Shown one piece after another: positions 8,051 through 16,000 of a stretch of DNA of 64,000 nucleotides. Both the position numbers and the translations under genes were made by a program. Numbering within the stretch: position 1 is the stretch's first letter; each line of letters opens with the position of its first letter. The DNA lies in contig NZ_CP032317.1 of the NCBI RefSeq assembly GCF_003574965.1, positions 372,001 through 436,000 of the forward strand, written 5' to 3'. The DNA comes from Hymenobacter oligotrophus. GTDB taxonomy: Bacteria; Bacteroidota; Bacteroidia; Cytophagales; Hymenobacteraceae. Under the pieces are notes generated by a model. That model saw nothing but the letters and a program-made list of their open reading frames with translations. It did no database searches and was not told the origin of the DNA.

Positions 8051-8911
8051 CTAGGGCAGCGAAACGAGCGGCAAGCCCTGCACGGCGTGCCAGTAAAGCC
8101 AGGCCACGGCGCCGGCGTACAGCGTGGCAAACAGCGCCACCGCCAGGGCTTGCGTGTTGGCGCGCAGTTGGGGCAGGTAGCGCGTAATCAGCCAGCCTAC
8201 CAGCGGTATGGCTTGCAGCGCGTGCAGGCCCAGGAAGTGCGCGGCGCGCAAGTCGCCGTGGCGGGTACTCCAGCCTAACAGGGGCAGGCCGGTGCCGCCA
8301 TCGGCGGCGCCCACGGTGTGCGCCATGCGCGCCGACATGCTGCCGCCCACGGCGCTGCCCACCAAAAACAGGATCAGCCCGAGGCGCATGCCCCATACCC
8401 ACGCCGAGGAGCCGTGCGGCCGGTGCCGGAACATCAGCCAAACAGCCCACACAATGGCCACGGTGTTGATGAGGATGAACACGCCCATCAGCTGAAACAC
8501 AATGGCATCGAACCAGGAGCTGAAGTTGAAGTGCGAGGTGGTGCCGCGGGCCGCTTGCATGTACACGCAGCTTATTTCGATGGCCAACGCCACGCCCACC
8601 AAGCGCCCAATGCGGCGGGCGCTGCGCTGTACGTGAGCGGGCACATCGGCCAGCAGCCACGCCAACGACCACAGGTACACCACCCCTGCAATGCTGAACT
8701 TGATGGGCTTGACCCACACGTTGAGGCCGGTTACGGTGCGGTCGTCGAGGGGCCAAAGCACCAGCGCTGCTGCTAACAGGGCCACGTGCAGCCAGCCAGC
8801 CCAGGCCAGCGCCGGCTGGCAACCCTGAATGATGCGCAGCCAGGTGGGGCGCTTCAGCAGCGCGGTTGGGGCGGCCTCGAAGGCCGTTGCGGGGGTAAGA
8901 GCGGTTTTCAT
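8051..8911 (-). CDS. Polytopic membrane protein of unknown function
   Basis: 286 aa with about seven hydrophobic segments between residues 35 and 280. The pattern WVKPIKFSIAGVVYLWSLAWLL and the later AHFLGLHALQAIPL are distinctive. I recall similar unnamed membrane proteins in Actinobacteria and Bacteroidota but cannot name a Pfam family. Second gene of the minus operon, 34 nt after the ABA4-like gene and 45 nt before the kinase start. The stop codon (TAG, 8053-8051) lies inside a CCTAGG hexamer. Confidence 0.8.
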   Translation of the reverse strand: MKTALTPATAFEAAPTALLKRPTWLRIIQGCQPALAWAGWLHVALLAAALVLWPLDDRTVTGLNVWVKPIKFSIAGVVYLWSLAWLLADVPAHVQRSARRIGRLVGVALAIEISCVYMQAARGTTSHFNFSSWFDAIVFQLMGVFILINTVAIVWAVWLMFRHRPHGSSAWVWGMRLGLILFLVGSAVGGSMSARMAHTVGAADGGTGLPLLGWSTRHGDLRAAHFLGLHALQAIPLVGWLITRYLPQLRANTQALAVALFATLYAGAVAWLYWHAVQGLPLVSLP

Positions 8912-8945
8912 AGGTCAGGAAGGCTGGTTGTGTAGAGGCAGATGG

Positions 8946-9401
8946 TTAGGCGAGCGTAGTGGTGGCAACTTCGGCAGCAGGAGCGGGGCGCAGCAGCCGC
9001 AGCCCGGCGTAGAGCAGCAGGCCAAAGGGGCCTACCAGAAAGGTGAACAGCAGGGCCGGAATGAGCAGCGCGTGCGGAAGGCCGCGGCGCTCGGCATCGC
9101 GCACTTCCCAAATGCCCACGCACAAATCAAAGCACAGGTAATGCGCCCAGCCGGCCGTTAGCGCCCACGGGTCGCGAAACAGCGCGGCCACTTCGGCCAA
9201 CGAGCCAAAGCCACCCTCGCCGCCGTGCGCCCCTAGGTAGTGCACCACCAAAAGGCCGGCGTAGGCGGCGGCGTAGAGCAGGGGCCAGGCACCGCTGCGC
9301 ACCAGGCGGCGCGTAACCACCCAGCTCGGGGCAACAGCGAGCAGCAGCCAGGCCGGCAAAATCAGGGTGTTGGCAACGGAAAAGGCGAGTTCGGGAGTCA
9401 T
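8946..9401 (-). CDS. ABA4-like family membrane protein
   Basis: 151 aa from ATG 9401. The open frame upstream (to 9527) has no membrane segments and overlaps the divergent promoter region. Four hydrophobic segments are visible, and the blocks WALTAGWAHYLCFDLCVGIWE and GPFGLLLYAGLR match the ABA4-like family (DUF4281), named for the plant protein needed for neoxanthin synthesis. Bacterial members have no established biochemistry. The genus is carotenoid-pigmented, so a pigment link is possible but only inferred. It heads the operon that ends with the second LytS/LytTR pair. Confidence 0.82.
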   Translation of the reverse strand: MTPELAFSVANTLILPAWLLLAVAPSWVVTRRLVRSGAWPLLYAAAYAGLLVVHYLGAHGGEGGFGSLAEVAALFRDPWALTAGWAHYLCFDLCVGIWEVRDAERRGLPHALLIPALLFTFLVGPFGLLLYAGLRLLRPAPAAEVATTTLA

Positions 9402-9608
9402 GGCGCGCTGCGGTGTAGTACAGGTCGAAAGTACTCCTGCGCGGCGCCCGATGGTAGCGCAACTGCCGTGAAGCGCAACGCGGCGCGGGTGAACCGTAGC
9501 AAGCCGCCGGGCGAACTGTAGCGGCAAAGCCCGGCGCAGCTGGGTTTATTTCGGTGCTTCTGGTGATACAGCCGACACCTAAGCTGCTCGCGCCCGTACT
9601 TTGGGCCT

Positions 9609-10337
9609 GTGAACCAGCTTACCCGCTACTCGTTGTTGCTTGGTTGCGCGCTGGCCATTGGCTGGCCTGCGGCGGCGCGCTCGTGTGCACCTGGCCTTGC
9701 AGCCCTAGGTGCCGACGACAGCAGCCGCGTGCGGCAGGCCCACCGCCGCGTGGTGTTTCAGTTCGATCAGCGCTTTTCGCTGCTGCAAAACGAGTTGGTG
9801 GGCATCAACGGCGTAAAGCTGGGCGTGGAGTGGCGCGGCCGCCTGCGCACCGGCATCGGGCTGTATTTTTTGGGTAGCGCCTTGCCCACCAACGCACCCG
9901 CGCCGTTTCCGCTGCCCGCCGGCACCCAAAACACCGTGCGCTTTCGCTACGCGGCGCTCTACGGCGAATACGTGCTGATTGGCACGCCGCGCTGGGAGCT
10001 GAGCGTGCCCGTGCAGGCCGGGCTGGGCCGCTACTACGTGCGCTACGAGCAGCCCGATGGCAGCGTACTTCGCACCCCGCGCGAGCATATTTGGTTAATC
10101 GAGCCTACCCTAGGTGGGCACATGCGCGTGTTTCGCTGGGTAGGCGTGGGAGCCGGCGCCGGTTACCGCCAAGCATTGCTCACCAACAATAAGCTCGAAA
10201 ACGACATCAGCGGAGCCATTTTTTACGGCCGCGTGAAACTCTTTTTGGGCGACCTGTACAAGATTGTGCGGGGGCGCCAGCGGTTGTTTTCGCAACAGGG
10301 CCTGAGAAAAGGTGATGCGGTGACGGGTGACAGGTAA
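9609..10337 (+). CDS. Exported protein, probably outer-membrane beta-barrel
   Basis: 242 aa with GTG start. Residues 1-24 form a signal peptide ending AAARS. The rest has alternating hydrophobic and polar residues typical of beta-strands (LGVEWRGRLRTGIGLYFLG, RYAALYGEYVLIG, WELSVPVQAGLGRYYV, VGVGAGAGYRQALL). About eight to ten strands are possible, with the final strand-like IFYGRVKLFLGDLYKIV followed by a short basic tail. No named family was recognised. It is divergent from the ABA4-like operon with a 207-nt gap. GTG is preferred because it directly precedes the signal peptide. Confidence 0.7.
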   Translation: MNQLTRYSLLLGCALAIGWPAAARSCAPGLAALGADDSSRVRQAHRRVVFQFDQRFSLLQNELVGINGVKLGVEWRGRLRTGIGLYFLGSALPTNAPAPFPLPAGTQNTVRFRYAALYGEYVLIGTPRWELSVPVQAGLGRYYVRYEQPDGSVLRTPREHIWLIEPTLGGHMRVFRWVGVGAGAGYRQALLTNNKLENDISGAIFYGRVKLFLGDLYKIVRGRQRLFSQQGLRKGDAVTGDR

Positions 10338-10366
10338 CAGGAATAAGGTGCGGGCAAATTCAGCTT

Positions 10367-10448
10367 GTCATGTCGAGCGGCAGCGAGACATCTGGTGCGG
10401 TTCGTTGAACGAGGCTAACCCAGATGTCTCGCTGCCGCTCGACATGAC
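10367..10448. repeat. Dispersed palindrome, GTCATGTCGAGC family, copy 2
   Basis: Perfect 29-bp arms start GTCATGTCGAGCGGCAGC and close with CGCTCGACATGAC, with a 24-nt centre. It lies between the convergent barrel gene and the small secreted protein at 10505. Confidence 0.85.
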
Positions 10449-10504
10449 AAACGACCTAGGGCGTCTGCCACCTGCTACTTGTCACATGTCACCGCATCGC
10501 CTAA

Positions 10505-10900
10505 CTACTGCTTCGTAACGGTTACGCCCGTAGAGGAGCGCGAGCGGCGCAGCATAAAGCGCATGGTTACGCCGCTGGGGCCTTTGCCGTCGAGGTCGTC
10601 GGTTTGCAGCAGCTCCCAACCCAGGGAGCCCATGTAGTTAAGAGCCGTAACGTAGGTGCTGAATACCTGCAGCTTGCCCACTTCAACTTTCGAAAGCGAG
10701 CCGCCGCCCAGCTTCTCCATGCCGTAGCCGAAGTCGGAGAAGATGTCGCCGTTGTTGCGCACCGTTAGCTCGCAGTACTCGTAGCGGGCAGCATCGGAGG
10801 CTGCCGTAGTCGTAGCCGTGGGTTTGGTTTGGGCACTGGCCACCGACGGGGCCACGGCACAGGCAGCAAGCAAAAACGAAGCAGCGAAAAGCTTTTTCAT
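10505..10900 (-). CDS. Small exported protein of unknown function
   Basis: 131 aa. It has a clear signal peptide, MKKLFAASFLLAACAVAPSV, cleaved after ASAQ. There is an internal Cys at the tail of the hydrophobic core, but no convincing lipobox. The mature part includes YEYCELTVRNNGDIFSDFG, then a KLGGGSL loop and MGSLGWELLQTDD. The last block recalls DUF4177-like proteins, whose members end with a GWELV strand, but the match is short. It likely resides in the periplasm. A hairpin at 10935-10973 sits 35 nt upstream of the start. Confidence 0.72.
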   Translation of the reverse strand: MKKLFAASFLLAACAVAPSVASAQTKPTATTTAASDAARYEYCELTVRNNGDIFSDFGYGMEKLGGGSLSKVEVGKLQVFSTYVTALNYMGSLGWELLQTDDLDGKGPSGVTMRFMLRRSRSSTGVTVTKQ

Positions 10901-10934
10901 AAGCAGATAGGGTATTCGAGGGTACTAAGAAAGC

Positions 10935-10973
10935 GAAAATGCCGGCTGCTTCGGTTAGGCAGCCGGCATTTTC
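10935..10973 (-). terminator. 15-bp perfect hairpin
   Basis: GAAAATGCCGGCTGC and GCAGCCGGCATTTTC are exact complements around a 9-nt loop. It may end minus-strand transcripts coming from the M49 peptidase gene (stop at 11314) or isolate the small gene at 10505. The short T-run is symmetrical, so the direction is not certain. Confidence 0.5.
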
Positions 10974-11037
10974 ACTACTGAAAGTGCAAGAATAGGGTTG
11001 AGCTTAGACGGAAGATGTTTTTGGCGTGCTTTCGCCT

Positions 11038-11296
11038 GTCATCCTCTATCCAGCCTCCGCAAAGCGAAGGACCTTATCAGGACCCCACGGGACCCCTCCG
11101 GGGCACGGCCCGCTCCCCTCCGGGAGAGGGGAAGCTGGCGACCTAGGGAAATAACGGTCTGTCGAGCCCCAGAACGGTCATGCCGAGCTTGTCGAGACAT
11201 CTCGCGTGCTGACGCCAGATACTAACCGCTCCCCTTCTCCCGGAGGGGTGGGGCCCTACGTCAGCACCCCAGATGTCTCGCGTTGCTCGACATGAC
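11038..11296. repeat. Composite repeat cluster in a 413-nt gene-free gap
   Basis: A half copy of the GTCATCC...AAAGCGAAGGACCTTA element (about 11038-11075) is followed by CTCCCCTCCGGGAGAGGGG, then a full GTCATGCCGAGC...GCTCGACATGAC palindrome (11177-11296). The core of this palindrome carries the complementary CCCCTTCTCCCGGAGGGG. So one element seems to have landed in another. I see no gene between 10901 and 11313. Confidence 0.75.
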
Positions 11297-11313
11297 AACT
11301 GGGCCCTAGGTCG

Positions 11314-13488
11314 TTAGTTCGCGTTGGGCAAGAACGAGTACTTGCGGCTGTACTCCAGCATTTGCTGGGCAAAGTCGGTGGGGTACTCCAGCTTCACGTC
11401 TACCACTTTGCCTTCGCGCTCTACGGGCACCAAGCGCGGCTGAATAAAGCCGGCGTAGGGCGCAATGTTCAACTTTTGGTAGCGCTGCAGCACCTCCTTA
11501 TGAATGGCCGGGTCCACTTTCACGCCGTAGGTTTCGATGAGGGTTTTGGCGCCGTTGTAGTCGCCTTCGCTCGTGATGCGCCGGGTTTCGCGTAGCAGCT
11601 GGCCGAAGAGGTTGCGCAGCTTGTCGTAGTCGTTGATGCGGAAGTAGGTTTTACCATCCTTTTGCACCTTCTCAATCACCTTGTCCTTCTGCCCTTTCTC
11701 GTAAGCCCACTTGGCCACCATCTGGCGGTTGCGCATGTGCGCTTCCTCCACGGTTTCACCTAGGGCCAGGCGCGAGAGCTGCGTCATCAGGCCGTTGCGG
11801 ATGTAGCTGTCGTACTCGGCTTTGCCCACCTCCAGGTTGGGCACCACGCCCAGCTGAATCAGCTTGGGGTCCATGAGGTAGTACAGGGCCACCAGGTCGG
11901 CGCGGCCTTCCTCAATGGCCGAGGCGTAGCTTTTCAGGGTTTCTTTGGTGGTGCCCACGCCGGGCTTCAGCTGGCCCGACGCGTGGCCAATTACCTCGTG
12001 CATATCGGTGTGCAGCTTGCCCGCGAGCGAGCCGTACTGCCGGGCGCGCTGCTTCTCCTCGTCGGAGTAGGCAAACTCATCGAGCATGCCCCCGGCCGAG
12101 GCTTGGTCGTAGGCCTCCACGATGTTGCCGAGCTGCACCGACTTCGAGCCGTGTTCCTTGCGAATCCAGGTGGCGTTGGGCAGGTTGATGCCGATGGGCG
12201 TGGCCGGGGCCGCATCGCCCGACTCTACAACGGTGGTTATCACCTTGGCCGTGATGCCCACCACGTTTTTCTTTTTGTGCTCGGGCTTGATGGGCGAATT
12301 ATCCTCGAACCACTGCGCTTGGTCGCCGATGGCTTTGATGCGCTTGGTGGCCTCCAGGTCTTTGAACGACACCACCGATTCGTACGAGGCGCGGTAGCCC
12401 AGCGGGTCGCCGTACACCTCGATAAAGCCGTTTACCACGTCCACGCGCGACTTGGTATCGTGCACCCACGCAATGTTGTAGTCGTCCCACACCTTCAGGT
12501 CGCCCGAGCTGTAGTACTGCACCAGTTTTTGCAGGGCCAACTTTTGCTCCGGCGTTTCGGCCACATCGGCGGCCTTGCCCAGCCAGTACACAATCTGCGT
12601 GATGGCCGGGCTGTAGAGGCCGCCCACTTTCCAGGGCTGCTCCACAATCTTGCCCGACTTGTCCTTCACGAGCCGCGAGTTGAGGCCGTAGGAAATCGGG
12701 CGTGGGTCTTTCTTGTTGATTTTCTTGGCGTAGTAATCCTCTACCTCTTTCTGCGTCAGGTTTTGGTAGAAGTTGTTGGCCGAGGTTTTTACCAAATCCT
12801 GCCCAGCCTCCTGGTTTACGCGCTTGGCATCGAGGGTCGGATCGAAGATGACGGGCGTGATGGTGGCCAGGAACTGATCGATTGACTCGCCGGGCAGCAG
12901 CGGCAGCGACTTGCTATCAACGCCGCGCACCAACTCGGCAAAGTACTCGCGCGAGCATTCGGGCACAAACTTGCGCGTGCTGTAGTGGTGGTGCACGCCG
13001 TTGCTGAACCACACGCGCTTGGCGTACACGTTAAACTTCTGGGCCTGATCTACCTGCTGTGTGTTCGAGGAGCTAGCCATACGTTGCTGGTTGGCATCCC
13101 ACAAGGCCTCGAGGGTGCGGCGCACGCGCAGGTTGTGGCGGTAGTTTTGGTCGTAGCTGATGTCGCGGCCGGCCAAGGCGGCTTCGTACAGGTAGTACAG
13201 CAGCTCTTTTTGCTGGGGCTCGAGCTGCTCGAAGCCCGGCACCTGGTAGCGCAGCACGCGCAAATCGGCAAACTGCTCGGTAACAACTTTAAAGGATTCT
13301 TCGGGAGCTGACGTAGCCGCCGGAGCAGCGGGCGTGGCTGCGGCCGCAACATCGGCGCCTAGGCCGTTTACAGCGTTGGAAGTAGCCGAAGCAGCCGCAT
13401 CGGTGGTTGGTTGGGTGGTGGCAGCCGCGCAACCCGCCAAGCCGAGGCTCAGAAGCCACGTAGCGTGGCGGAAAAGGGTGTTTTTCAT
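11314..13488 (-). CDS. Dipeptidyl-peptidase III-type M49 metallopeptidase, lipoprotein
   Basis: 724 aa from ATG 13488. The 28 extra residues upstream lie before the signal. Residues 1-22 are a lipoprotein signal with lipobox LAGC, and a low-complexity Ala/Thr linker follows. The M49 zinc motif HEVIGH (HExxGH) begins at His497, with the third ligand in EEGRAD some 50 residues later. DPP III enzymes cut dipeptides from the N-terminus of oligopeptides. Most characterised ones are cytosolic, but Bacteroides homologues with a signal exist. This copy should be membrane-anchored in the periplasm. The gene stands alone, flanked by repeat-rich gaps. Confidence 0.92.
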   Translation of the reverse strand: MKNTLFRHATWLLSLGLAGCAAATTQPTTDAAASATSNAVNGLGADVAAAATPAAPAATSAPEESFKVVTEQFADLRVLRYQVPGFEQLEPQQKELLYYLYEAALAGRDISYDQNYRHNLRVRRTLEALWDANQQRMASSSNTQQVDQAQKFNVYAKRVWFSNGVHHHYSTRKFVPECSREYFAELVRGVDSKSLPLLPGESIDQFLATITPVIFDPTLDAKRVNQEAGQDLVKTSANNFYQNLTQKEVEDYYAKKINKKDPRPISYGLNSRLVKDKSGKIVEQPWKVGGLYSPAITQIVYWLGKAADVAETPEQKLALQKLVQYYSSGDLKVWDDYNIAWVHDTKSRVDVVNGFIEVYGDPLGYRASYESVVSFKDLEATKRIKAIGDQAQWFEDNSPIKPEHKKKNVVGITAKVITTVVESGDAAPATPIGINLPNATWIRKEHGSKSVQLGNIVEAYDQASAGGMLDEFAYSDEEKQRARQYGSLAGKLHTDMHEVIGHASGQLKPGVGTTKETLKSYASAIEEGRADLVALYYLMDPKLIQLGVVPNLEVGKAEYDSYIRNGLMTQLSRLALGETVEEAHMRNRQMVAKWAYEKGQKDKVIEKVQKDGKTYFRINDYDKLRNLFGQLLRETRRITSEGDYNGAKTLIETYGVKVDPAIHKEVLQRYQKLNIAPYAGFIQPRLVPVEREGKVVDVKLEYPTDFAQQMLEYSRKYSFLPNAN

Positions 13489-13586
13489 GGGTAAGTGAGA
13501 AATGGCAAGCAAAAGCCGGCGCAAAGCAACGCATTCGGTTTGCCAAATCACAACGCAAATACGGCGCCGCAATGGCGCACCAAGCA

Positions 13587-13861
13587 GTAGCGCGGACTTT
13601 GGCTACGCCGACCTTCGGTTGTAGTCCGCGCCCCCAGTAGTTATCTTAATTGTTACGCGGCTCGGCGCGGTGTAGCGCGGGCTTCAGCCCGCGTTTGCCA
13701 GCACAAAATAGTGCGCGTGTCTTCGCCCGTTGCCAATCGTTCACGCCAACGCGGACTGAAGTCCGCGCTACACGCGCTACCGCCCTAGGTCCGGAAATAG
13801 AAATTACTATCCAGGGACGCGGACTACAACCGTAGGTCGGCGTAGCCAAAGTCCGCGCTAC
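13587..13861. repeat. Nested inverted repeats of REP type (GTAGCGCGGAC family)
   Basis: The outer arms 13587-13630 and 13818-13861 are 44 bp long, complementary with one mismatch, and open GTAGCGCGGACTTTGG. The inner arms 13670-13693 and 13750-13773 have the form GTAGCGCGGGCTTCAGCCCGCG and its near complement. It fills most of the 379-nt gap between the M49 gene and menE. The unit resembles the palindrome next to the RAYT at 48374 (GTAGCGCGAACTTTCAGTTCGCG). Confidence 0.85.
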
Positions 13862-13867
13862 ACCGCG

Positions 13868-14986
13868 CTACAGCCCTAGGTGCTGCAAGGTGCTGCGCCG
13901 GTCGAGCTTGCCGCTGGCGGTTTGGGCAAAGGTGGGCACGTAAAGCACGGCGCGGGGTACTTCGTAGCGGCCGAGCCGCTGGCGCAGTTTGTCGGCTACT
14001 TCGGCCCACTGGTTTTCGGCCAGCGGTTCGCCTTCGATGATGGCCGTAACCTGCTGGCCTAGGCGCTCATCGGGCAGGCCCGTAACAAAGGCGCGGCGGC
14101 CTAGGTGGTTGAGCTCGGCCAGGGTTATTTCGAGCACCTGCTCCACTTTTTCGGCGGGCACTTTCACGCCGCCCGAGTTGATAATAAAATCGGCGCGGCC
14201 GAGCCACTCAAATAAGTGGTGGTCGTTTTCGGCAAAGCGCACGAGGTCGTTGGTTTGGATAAGCTCCTGGTTGGTTACATCGCCCCGAATAGCCAGGCAA
14301 CCGCGTTCGTCTTGCTCTACGTGCAGGCCGGGCAGCACGCGGTAGTAGGGCGAGGCATCGGGGCCGTTGAGGCGGCGTAGGGCAATGTGCGAGCAGGTTT
14401 CCGTCATGCCGTAAGTGTGGTAGAGCGGCACCTGCAGGGTGCCGGCCAGCTGCGTAAGCGAGCGGTCGACGGCCGCGCCGCCAATCAGGATGGCCTTCAT
14501 TTGCTCGAGGCGAGCGGCGTGGCCGTGCTCCAGCACCGTGCGCAATTGCAGCGGCACAAACGAGGCAAAATCGAATTCGGCAACGGGCGGGAGCAGGGCA
14601 AACGGGTTGGAAACGGGCTCGGTGATGGTGAGGTGCAGGCCGTGTTCCAGGGCCCGAATCAGCATCATCAGCCCGCCGATAAACTCGCAGTTAAGGCACA
14701 CCAACATGCGGTGCCCGAGGCCCAGCCCTAGGTGCTGCATGGTGCGCTCGGCGCTGGCAACCAGCTGGCTACGGCGCAGCGTAATGGGTTGGGGCGTGCC
14801 CGTGGAGCCCGAGGTGGTCAGCACAAATTCCTGCGCCCCGTTCAGCCACTGCCGGCAGTAATCGAGCACGCGCGCTTCGTAGCCGTTGATTTCGCCGCCG
14901 GCGTGGGCGGGGTATTCCTGAATTTCGGCGTAGGAATAGCGGCGGCCGTTGAGCAGCAGCGAGTCAGGGAGGGTGGTAGCGGGCAT
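13868..14986 (-). CDS. menE: o-Succinylbenzoate-CoA ligase (MenE-like)
   Basis: 372 aa from ATG 14986, short for an adenylating enzyme but normal for Bacteroidota MenE. The phosphate loop is LTTSGSTGTPQ, the A5 motif is YHTYGMTETCSHIA, the A7 hinge region is GRADFIINSGGVKV, and the A10 Lys lies in FAQTASGKLDRR. The enzyme activates o-succinylbenzoate with ATP and joins it to CoA for menaquinone synthesis. The other pathway genes (menI, menF, menD, menB) are 5-10 kb further on. Assignment to MenE rather than another ligase rests on length, motif text and this context. Confidence 0.85.
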   Translation of the reverse strand: MPATTLPDSLLLNGRRYSYAEIQEYPAHAGGEINGYEARVLDYCRQWLNGAQEFVLTTSGSTGTPQPITLRRSQLVASAERTMQHLGLGLGHRMLVCLNCEFIGGLMMLIRALEHGLHLTITEPVSNPFALLPPVAEFDFASFVPLQLRTVLEHGHAARLEQMKAILIGGAAVDRSLTQLAGTLQVPLYHTYGMTETCSHIALRRLNGPDASPYYRVLPGLHVEQDERGCLAIRGDVTNQELIQTNDLVRFAENDHHLFEWLGRADFIINSGGVKVPAEKVEQVLEITLAELNHLGRRAFVTGLPDERLGQQVTAIIEGEPLAENQWAEVADKLRQRLGRYEVPRAVLYVPTFAQTASGKLDRRSTLQHLGL

Positions 14987-15150
14987 GCAGCGTAGAATAC
15001 GGGGCGACAAACTAGACGCCGATAGCTGATACCGGCATTGCAAAAGAAAGGATGCACCGCGAATACCGCCTTGGTTGCCTGGGTTTCGGAAACACGGTGC
15101 TACCTAGAGCACAAGCCGCAGCCCGCCGGCAAGGAGCCCGGCCGCGGCGG

Positions 15151-15579
15151 CTAAGAAATCAGCCACTGCTGGTACCCGCGCGCCGTGGGCCAGTTGAGGG
15201 CCACCAGCCCCGCAAACATTACCCCGTAGTACAGCAAATCAAAAAAATGCCCGCTTTCTTGGTACAGCAGTATGGGCGGCAAGGCCAGCAGCCCCAGTAG
15301 GCTGTTGCGCAAAATCAGGCGGCTGCGGAACACGCGGTGGTTTTCGGCGCTGGGGCGGCGCAAGTTGGGCCGCAGGTAGCGCGAAATAGTGTAGAGGCTG
15401 CTGCCGACCATCAGCACCAGCAGCGCAGCCAGAATTACGTACGGCCCCAACGAAGGCGGCGGCCCAGCCCCAGGCCCGTTCAGCCCGCCGCCGGCCCACA
15501 TCACCAAGGCCGCCATTAGCGCTGCTTGCAGCAGGTATTGCACCACATGTATGATTTGGGTGAGGCGAATGGGCTCCAT
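15151..15579 (-). CDS. Small four-helix membrane protein, unknown
   Basis: 142 aa. Hydrophobic segments lie at about 10-28, 44-62, 88-105 and 112-130, with a basic loop (RPNLRRPSAENHRVFRSR) between the second and third. No motif was recognised. Too short for MenA despite its position near menE. It is 164 nt upstream of menE on the same strand and might be cotranscribed with it. Function unknown. Confidence 0.65.
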   Translation of the reverse strand: MEPIRLTQIIHVVQYLLQAALMAALVMWAGGGLNGPGAGPPPSLGPYVILAALLVLMVGSSLYTISRYLRPNLRRPSAENHRVFRSRLILRNSLLGLLALPPILLYQESGHFFDLLYYGVMFAGLVALNWPTARGYQQWLIS

Positions 15580-15773
15580 GAAGGCGTTTCGGCTGGTGGG
15601 TGGGCTCCTGCTCCGTACTTACGCAGGCCGAAAGGGTAAGGTGTTGCCACTCAGCCAAACAAAGCCGGCCGAGCCAGCGCCCAACGCGCGGGCCGCTACT
15701 CCGGCGCCCGATAAAATTCCGCCAACGACGAGGTAGGAGCAGGTAATCGAGCGATAAACGCCACTGAAACACC

Positions 15774-15819
15774 ATCGGCGCTGCTGCTGGTGCCCGCCGG
15801 CACCAGCAGCAGCGCCGAT
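15774..15819. repeat. Perfect 21-bp inverted repeat in a gene-free stretch
   Basis: The left arm ATCGGCGCTGCTGCTGGTGC (plus C) and its exact complement enclose the loop CGCC. It lies in the 421-nt gap 15580-16000, where no convincing gene is visible. A 98-aa minus-strand frame across it has the composition of random GC-rich sequence. It is not followed by a T-run. Confidence 0.7.
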
Positions 15820-15910
15820 TTGCCGGCCACCCGCAGCGGCGGCCCGAGCGGCGGCGCCTGCGGTGTTTCGAAGGCTGCCGCAAAAACGTGGAGGTAGCGC
15901 CCTAGAAAAC

Positions 15911-15952
15911 GCCATCAGCCCGTTGCCGGCGGGGCAGTAACGGGCTGATGGC
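15911..15952 (-). terminator. Hairpin after the SbtA-like gene
   Basis: GCCATCAGCCCGTT pairs exactly with AACGGGCTGATGGC across a 14-nt loop, 48 nt past the minus-strand stop at 16001. It has no long T-run. Confidence 0.5.
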
Positions 15953-16000
15953 TTCCAAGAGAAAAGTAGTTTGCGGCGCCTGCGTCCGGGGCTGCCCTGC

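Noticed and set aside
15239-15915. Minus-strand frames of 214 and 98 aa in the gap before the small membrane protein
   Set aside because: They cross the 21-bp palindrome, have no homologous motif, and are rich in Arg, Ala and Gly as random GC-rich sequence would be.
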